A stretch of 64,000 nucleotides of DNA from NCBI RefSeq assembly GCF_000250675.2, contig NC_018681.1:4154001-4218000 (forward strand), read 5' to 3'. Position 1 is the stretch's first letter. Each line of letters starts with the position of its first letter. The DNA is from Nocardia brasiliensis ATCC 700358. Lineage in GTDB: Bacteria; Actinomycetota; Actinomycetes; Mycobacteriales; Mycobacteriaceae. This document shows positions 51,508 to 64,000 of this stretch, piece by piece. Below the pieces are notes generated by a model. It did no database searches and was not told the origin of the DNA. It was given only the letters and a program-made list of their open reading frames with translations. Both the position numbers and the translations under genes were made by a program.

Positions 51508-52165
51508 GATTTCCTCCCCCGAGCACCTGGAGATCCCACCTTGTTATCGCGCACCGCAGCGGCATCGTTGCCACCGGCGCGATTTTGTTCGTCGAAGTCG
51601 TCCGTTTCGACGGGAGTGCGACGTCGTCCATCGTCCCGGATGGCTTCAGCGGACCGGCATGTCGACACACATCGACTCACCATCGTCGACTTGCCGGGCT
51701 GGCATATACCCTACCTGTCACCCGGGCTTCGCGTAGCTGTAATTCCGCGGTCAGAAGTTGCAGATTGTCACTTTGACCTGGGCCGATATGGGTGAACAGT
51801 AACGCAAGATTCGGCATCGGCACCGTCGGAAGGACGCGATCGGTCCTGGTGGCACGGTCGGCGACGGCTCGGCCGCGGGCGGCAGGGCAGGGTACGGGGT
51901 AGTTTTCGCCGGACCACGAAACATCGCGATGCCGACCGGATTTCAGCGGTGACGGCCGTAGGCGGGCAGCCGCGCGGCCGGGCGGCCGCCGGAACCGTTC
52001 CGCGCGTGCGCGATACCGGGCGCCGGCGCCCTTGGTTCGCTGAAATACTTTGTGTTTCAACCACTGTGGCGTTGCGCGACCCGCATGGACGGCCCCCGAT
52101 CCGCATCCTCGGGTCGTCCGGCATGTCTCGAGGGTGCGTATGTCCATGACCCGTTGCTTCGAAGG
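51508..52165. other. 658-base region between the XRE gene and the peptidase cassette
   Basis: No gene can be called with confidence. On the minus strand a 58-codon frame (51504-51680) ends on the 41-codon frame with a GTGA overlap, and a 46-codon frame (51677-51817) ends on that one with another GTGA. Both have poor third-position GC and no good ribosome site. The part around 51700-51830 and 52040-52060 is AT-richer and probably holds the promoter of the cassette. Confidence 0.45.
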
Positions 52166-52762
52166 CTAGGTCTGCGGATGGTCGTCTCGGTCGGACTCGC
52201 GCCCAGGCTGTGCGGGTTCGGCCGTGTTCTGTAGCGCCTGTAACAGGCGATCGATCGCGGTCTTCGGGAAGACCAGCTGATAGCCCTCGGTGTGGCTGCG
52301 GGCGCGTTTCAACTCGATGCCGAGCCGGTCGAGCTCGGTCACGAGGTCCACGACCGACCGGTGCTTGCGGGCCAGGTTCTGCAACGCGTCCACACCGCTC
52401 TCGACATCGTCGGGCACGCCGGTCTCGACGGGTTCGTCGACCGGGGGAGCCCCGAGGGTGCCGCCGTGATGCAGTGCGGCGGTTGCGCTTCCGGCCGCCA
52501 GGCCCAGTGCTTCGAGGGCGCGGTTGTACTTCGCCTCCGTGGTGGCGCTTATCGTGTCGACTTGCCCGCTCTCGATTCGGGACTGAACATTTCGTGTAGG
52601 ACCCCCGAGGTCATGGATGTGCTGGTGCGTGATCAGCTCATCGGGAAGATTTCGCTGCCGGAACGCCTTCAGCTGCCGTCCGAACCGCTGTCCAGCCGAC
52701 TCGACTCTCGCACGGTTCACGGTCTCGCTGGCGCCCAACTCGTCGCCCATGGCAAGCACCAT
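52166..52762 (-). CDS. XRE-like transcriptional regulator
   Basis: Protein of about 198 residues. The first 80 residues look like a helix-turn-helix of the XRE class ('GRQLKAFRQRNLPDELITHQHIHDLGGPTRNVQSRIESGQVDT'). The rest is helical and acidic, with no known domain. It lies upstream of the peptidase and membrane protein genes on the same strand, but 650 bases away. ATG 52762 or ATG 52750 is the start; no strong ribosome site is seen. It probably controls the cassette and may be a cleavage target of the ImmA-like protein. Confidence 0.7.
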   Translation of the reverse strand: MVLAMGDELGASETVNRARVESAGQRFGRQLKAFRQRNLPDELITHQHIHDLGGPTRNVQSRIESGQVDTISATTEAKYNRALEALGLAAGSATAALHHGGTLGAPPVDEPVETGVPDDVESGVDALQNLARKHRSVVDLVTELDRLGIELKRARSHTEGYQLVFPKTAIDRLLQALQNTAEPAQPGRESDRDDHPQT

Positions 52763-53257
52763 ACCACTTGGCTGTGCAGAGCTGGTCATCATGCGCGTGC
52801 ATGTCCTCTCATGTCCGGTCGCGAACGAGCACCTTAGCAAGATCATTGCCCGACGTCACGCAGAGGGTCGGGTTAGACTGCACGAGCGTGCGCATGACAG
52901 GGATCTTGGATGCACACGAATGCACACCGATGTGTTGACATGACTGCTCGTGGTCGATAAATTCTGACCATGGGTGCGGATCTGGGCACCGGGCGTGAGG
53001 TGGGCACAAATCATGTGGACGTTCAGCACGATCAGCACGACCCCTGATGATGTGCCGCCCTGTGCCACCCAGCTCAACCGCCTCAGTGTCGATGTATCGC
53101 CGGCTGTCCGGCGTCCGAACGACTCGGTCCGACCGCCGAGGTCTCGTTCGGGGGGAGTAGGCACCGGCCGGGAGCTTCATGCCGTCCGGCGGTCCACCGA
53201 AAAGCGTTCGGCGGGTGGACATTTCGCATCGGCGGTCATGGTCCTCGAGGGGGGAAC
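52763..53257. other. Intergenic region upstream of the second PKS operon
   Basis: 495 bases without a convincing gene. It holds a sigma-70-like promoter at 52935 on the plus strand and, just before it, two 10-base direct repeats (tgcacacgaa and tgcacaccga at 52911-52930) that may bind a regulator. The leader between this promoter and the PKS start is more than 500 bases. Confidence 0.5.
52935..52963 (+). promoter_or_regulatory. Sigma-70-like promoter facing the PKS operon
   Basis: TTGACA is followed after exactly 17 bases by TAAATT, one of the best promoter matches in the window. It points toward the small ORF at 53258 and the PKS at 53477, and lies next to tgcacac direct repeats. Confidence 0.6.
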
Positions 53258-53401
53258 ATGACCGCCGGCTCGATTTCGGCAAGTGACGGTCGGAAACTCG
53301 ACGATCAAATCAGCCTGCTCGATGCCACCGCGTACCTGGAATCGAAGGCGTGGTGGGGCGTTTCGCGCAGGCGAAGCGCGAATGGTCGATACGGATCCTG
53401 A
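53258..53401 (+). CDS. Possible 47-residue peptide gene
   Basis: ATG 53258 follows a strong ribosome site (gaggggggaac) and opens 47 codons ('MTAGSISASDGRKLDDQISL' onward) that end in an Arg/Ser-rich tail. There is no signal peptide or known motif. It lies 75 bases before the PKS and may be a small partner, a leader peptide or a remnant of a longer gene. Confidence 0.4.
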   Translation: MTAGSISASDGRKLDDQISLLDATAYLESKAWWGVSRRRSANGRYGS

Positions 53402-53476
53402 TCGACTGGACGACACCAACTGAGCGGTTGTCTCGCCCGGTCGATAGACGTGTGGTTACAAAACGAAGGTAATGCG

Positions 53477-61933
<8,457 letters not shown>

Positions 61934-61958
61934 GCAGCTGCTCGAACGGAGAAATGCT

Positions 61959-63536
61959 ATGAAACCGATTGACCGATACGACGTCGTGATCTGTGGCGGT
62001 GGCCTGGCGGGGCTCACCCTGTCCAGGCAGCTCAAGCGGACCATGCCCGAACTCTCGGTGCTGGTGCTGGAACGCACCGGCGGCGATATCCCCGACGGCG
62101 CGTACAAGGTGGGGGAGGCGACCGTCGAAGGCGGCGCGCACTACTTCACCGAACAGCTCGGCCTCACCGGCTATTTCAACAAGCACCACCTGCACAAGCT
62201 CGGACTGCGCCTGTTCTTCGGCGACCAGCACGGTCCCTTCGAGGCACGGCCGGAGATCGGCGCGCGCCGGTTCGCCCGGGTGCCGTCGTATCAGATCGAC
62301 CGCGGCATCTTCGAGCGCGATCTGCGCCGTGGCGCAAAGGATCTCGGCATCGACCTGATCGAACAGGCCAAGGTCGTCGACGTGGATCTGGCGCAGGGCG
62401 ACGACGATCACGTGATCACCTACGAGGTGGCCGGTGGGGAGGAGCGCTCGGTGCGGGCGCGCTTCGTCGCCGACGCCTCGGGGCGCGGCAAGTTGATCCA
62501 GCGCAAGCTGGGCCTCGGTGCGCCGAGCCCGCACAAGATCAACGCGGCCTGGTGGCGGTTGCGCGGCGAGTACGACGTGGAGGAGATGGCGGGACCGACC
62601 AGCCCCACCTGGCGTCCGAAAACCCAAGAGCGCCGGTGGTTCTCGACCAACCACCTGATGGGCACCGGCTACTGGGTGTGGATGATCCCGCTGTCGTCGG
62701 GCAACACCAGCATCGGCATCGTCACCGACGAGCGCTACCACCCGTTCCGCACGTACTCGACCGAAACCAAAGCGCGGCAGTGGATCGCCGAGCACGAGCC
62801 GACGCTGGCGAAGTTCACCGAGCAGGCCGAGCTGCTCGACTTCCTGGTCCTGCGCAACGCGAGCTACAGCTCTACGCAAGCGTTTTCGCACAACCGGTGG
62901 GCCTGTGTCGGTGAGGCGGCGGTCTTCCTGGACGCGTTCTACAGCCCGGGCTCGGACTACATCGCCTACACCAACACGATCACCACCCGGCTCATCGAGC
63001 TCGACCGCAAGGGCAGGCTGACCGAGGACGTAGCCCAGTCCTACAACCGGTTGCTGCTCGAGGACCTGTGGCCGAACTACCTGCAGATGTATCACGACAA
63101 CTACAGCATCTTCGGGCACGCGCCCGCCATGTTCACCAAGGTGATGTGGGATACCTCGTTCTACTGGGCGCTGCCCTCGCAGATGCTGTTCCGCGGGCTG
63201 CTCACCAGCCCGGACGCGGCGGCGGAGTTCCATCCGATCGCGTCGCGGTTCTTCGGCATCCAGTCGCGTATGCAGGCGAACTTCCGGGCCTTCGCGGCGC
63301 AGGCGCCGCAGCCGGAGAAGTACCTGTTCGTCGAATACAGCAAGGTGCCGATCTGTGCGCAGTTGCATCTGGACCTGCTGACCGACAAGACCGCCACGCA
63401 GACCTTCGCGGATATGCGGCGCAATGTGGACCGCTTGGAAGCGTGGGCGGATTCGTTCGAACAGGAAATCGCCACCAGGATCGACCTGCCGCAGCGGGAT
63501 CCGGCCGAGGCGGCGCTGCAGGCGACGGCGCAGTAG
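61959..63536 (+). CDS. Flavin-dependent halogenase-like monooxygenase
   Basis: FAD enzyme of 525 residues. It has the dinucleotide motif GxGxxG in 'CGGGLAGLTL' at the N-terminus, 'KVGEATVEGG' near 50 like the GEAT segment of tryptophan halogenases, and the halogenase hallmark WxWxIP in 'YWVWMIPL' near 238. The C-terminal third is unlike tryptophan halogenases and resembles PKS-linked members such as CndH or PltA types. It would use reduced FAD, oxygen and chloride or bromide to halogenate the polyketide or a carrier-bound ring. A plain monooxygenase is the alternative. It begins 25 bases after the PKS stop with 'ggagaa', so one operon. Confidence 0.8.
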   Translation: MKPIDRYDVVICGGGLAGLTLSRQLKRTMPELSVLVLERTGGDIPDGAYKVGEATVEGGAHYFTEQLGLTGYFNKHHLHKLGLRLFFGDQHGPFEARPEIGARRFARVPSYQIDRGIFERDLRRGAKDLGIDLIEQAKVVDVDLAQGDDDHVITYEVAGGEERSVRARFVADASGRGKLIQRKLGLGAPSPHKINAAWWRLRGEYDVEEMAGPTSPTWRPKTQERRWFSTNHLMGTGYWVWMIPLSSGNTSIGIVTDERYHPFRTYSTETKARQWIAEHEPTLAKFTEQAELLDFLVLRNASYSSTQAFSHNRWACVGEAAVFLDAFYSPGSDYIAYTNTITTRLIELDRKGRLTEDVAQSYNRLLLEDLWPNYLQMYHDNYSIFGHAPAMFTKVMWDTSFYWALPSQMLFRGLLTSPDAAAEFHPIASRFFGIQSRMQANFRAFAAQAPQPEKYLFVEYSKVPICAQLHLDLLTDKTATQTFADMRRNVDRLEAWADSFEQEIATRIDLPQRDPAEAALQATAQ

Positions 63537-63557
63537 CGAGCGAGGAGAGTGGCGAAC

Positions 63558-64000
63558 TTGACCGAATTCGAAGGCCGGGTAGCGATCATCACCGGCGGCA
63601 GTCGCGGTATCGGCAAGGCCCTGGCCCTGGCGCTGGCGCGCCGGGGCACCGCGGTCGTCATCGCGGCGAAGACGATGGAAAGCGGTGGCCGGCTACCCGG
63701 TAGCGTGCCCGACACCGTGCGCGAGATCGAGGCGCTCGGTGCGCGTGCGCTCGGCCTGCGCTGCGATGTGCGCGACGACAAGGATCTGCAGAACGTCGTC
63801 GAGCGGACGGTGGCCGAATTCGGTCGAGTCGACTTTCTCGTGAACAACGCGGGCGCGATGTGGATTCAAGCGGTCGAGGCCACCCCGCAGAAGCGGTACG
63901 ACCTCGTGATGAGCATCAACTCCCGCGCACCGTTCCTGCTGGCGAACTATTGCATTCCGCATATGCGCAAAGGCAACTGGGGACACATCATCAACCTCAG
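63558..64000 (+). CDS. Short-chain dehydrogenase/reductase, HSDL2-like (partial, runs off window end)
   Basis: The visible 147 residues hold the NAD(P) motif 'TGGSRGIG' near residue 12 and 'NNAG' near 97; 'VVIAAKTME' and 'YCIPHMRKGNWGHIINL' are typical of HSDL2-like dehydrogenases. The catalytic Tyr lies beyond the window. TTG 63558 is chosen because GAGGAG is ten bases upstream; GTG 63549 is in frame but abuts that site. It follows the halogenase-like gene by 21 bases and probably reduces or oxidises an intermediate of the same pathway. Confidence 0.88.
   Translation, partial: MTEFEGRVAIITGGSRGIGKALALALARRGTAVVIAAKTMESGGRLPGSVPDTVREIEALGARALGLRCDVRDDKDLQNVVERTVAEFGRVDFLVNNAGAMWIQAVEATPQKRYDLVMSINSRAPFLLANYCIPHMRKGNWGHIINL

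Noticed and set aside
51504..51817. Frames of 58 and 46 codons upstream of the 41-codon frame as genes.
   Set aside because: Third-position GC is only about 45-57 per cent against a much higher level in neighbouring genes, and neither has a ribosome site. Kept as part of a finding, not as features.

Overview
The window is GC-rich throughout, uses GTG starts and ATGA/GTGA overlaps freely, and carries several gene families typical of mycolic-acid actinobacteria: a furA-katG pair, two antigen-85-like esterases, an MmpL transporter, a PapA-type acyltransferase beside a Mas-shaped polyketide synthase, an EspR-like regulator, a deazaflavin nitroreductase and an LGFP-repeat wall protein. A Nocardia or close relative is the best fit. 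The species cannot be read from the sequence alone. I see no rRNA, tRNA, CRISPR array, transposase or phage integrase, so this looks like native chromosome.

Layout. 1-3.1 kb (minus): a DevR/DosR-like response regulator cut by the window edge, a lipoprotein alpha/beta hydrolase and an Acg-type nitroreductase. 3.2-5.9 kb: katG and furA, closed by a strong terminator. 6.1-23.6 kb: a probable envelope-lipid region with two antigen-85-like genes, a 14-TM-type drug/lipid MFS transporter, an SRPBCC-acyl-CoA ligase fusion, a reducing PKS (KS-AT-DH-ER-KR-ACP) translationally coupled to PapA, and a divergent MmpL. 23.7-24.9 kb: a small SRPBCC/ArsR/VOC operon with a repeated operator. 25-28.8 kb: a lipoprotein and an unexplained two-gene membrane pair. 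28.9-32.5 kb: an ABC-2 transporter with its own sensor kinase and response regulator. 32.6-40.2 kb: mixed housekeeping and regulatory genes, including an EspR-like regulator followed by a cytoplasmic trypsin-like protease.

40.3-44.5 kb: an amino-sugar module. A GntR/UTRA repressor is divergent from a sugar porter, a BadF-type sugar kinase and a SIS isomerase/deaminase, with two palindromic operators in the promoter. 44.5-49.4 kb: a class C serine hydrolase, small envelope proteins and a Baeyer-Villiger monooxygenase. 49.6-52.8 kb (minus): an XRE regulator, candidate tiny ORFs, an ImmA/IrrE-type metallopeptidase and a DUF6545 (MAB_1171c-type) membrane protein. This resembles a peptide processing, export and sensing cassette, but that role is an inference.

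53.3-64 kb (plus): a secondary-metabolite operon. A single 2818-residue highly reducing PKS (KS-AT-DH-cMT-ER-KR-ACP-TE) is followed by a flavin-dependent halogenase-like enzyme and an HSDL2-like short-chain dehydrogenase that runs off the window. It probably makes a C-methylated, reduced polyketide that is then halogenated or oxidised. The two best candidates for undescribed biology are this operon and the ImmA/DUF6545 cassette just upstream of it.
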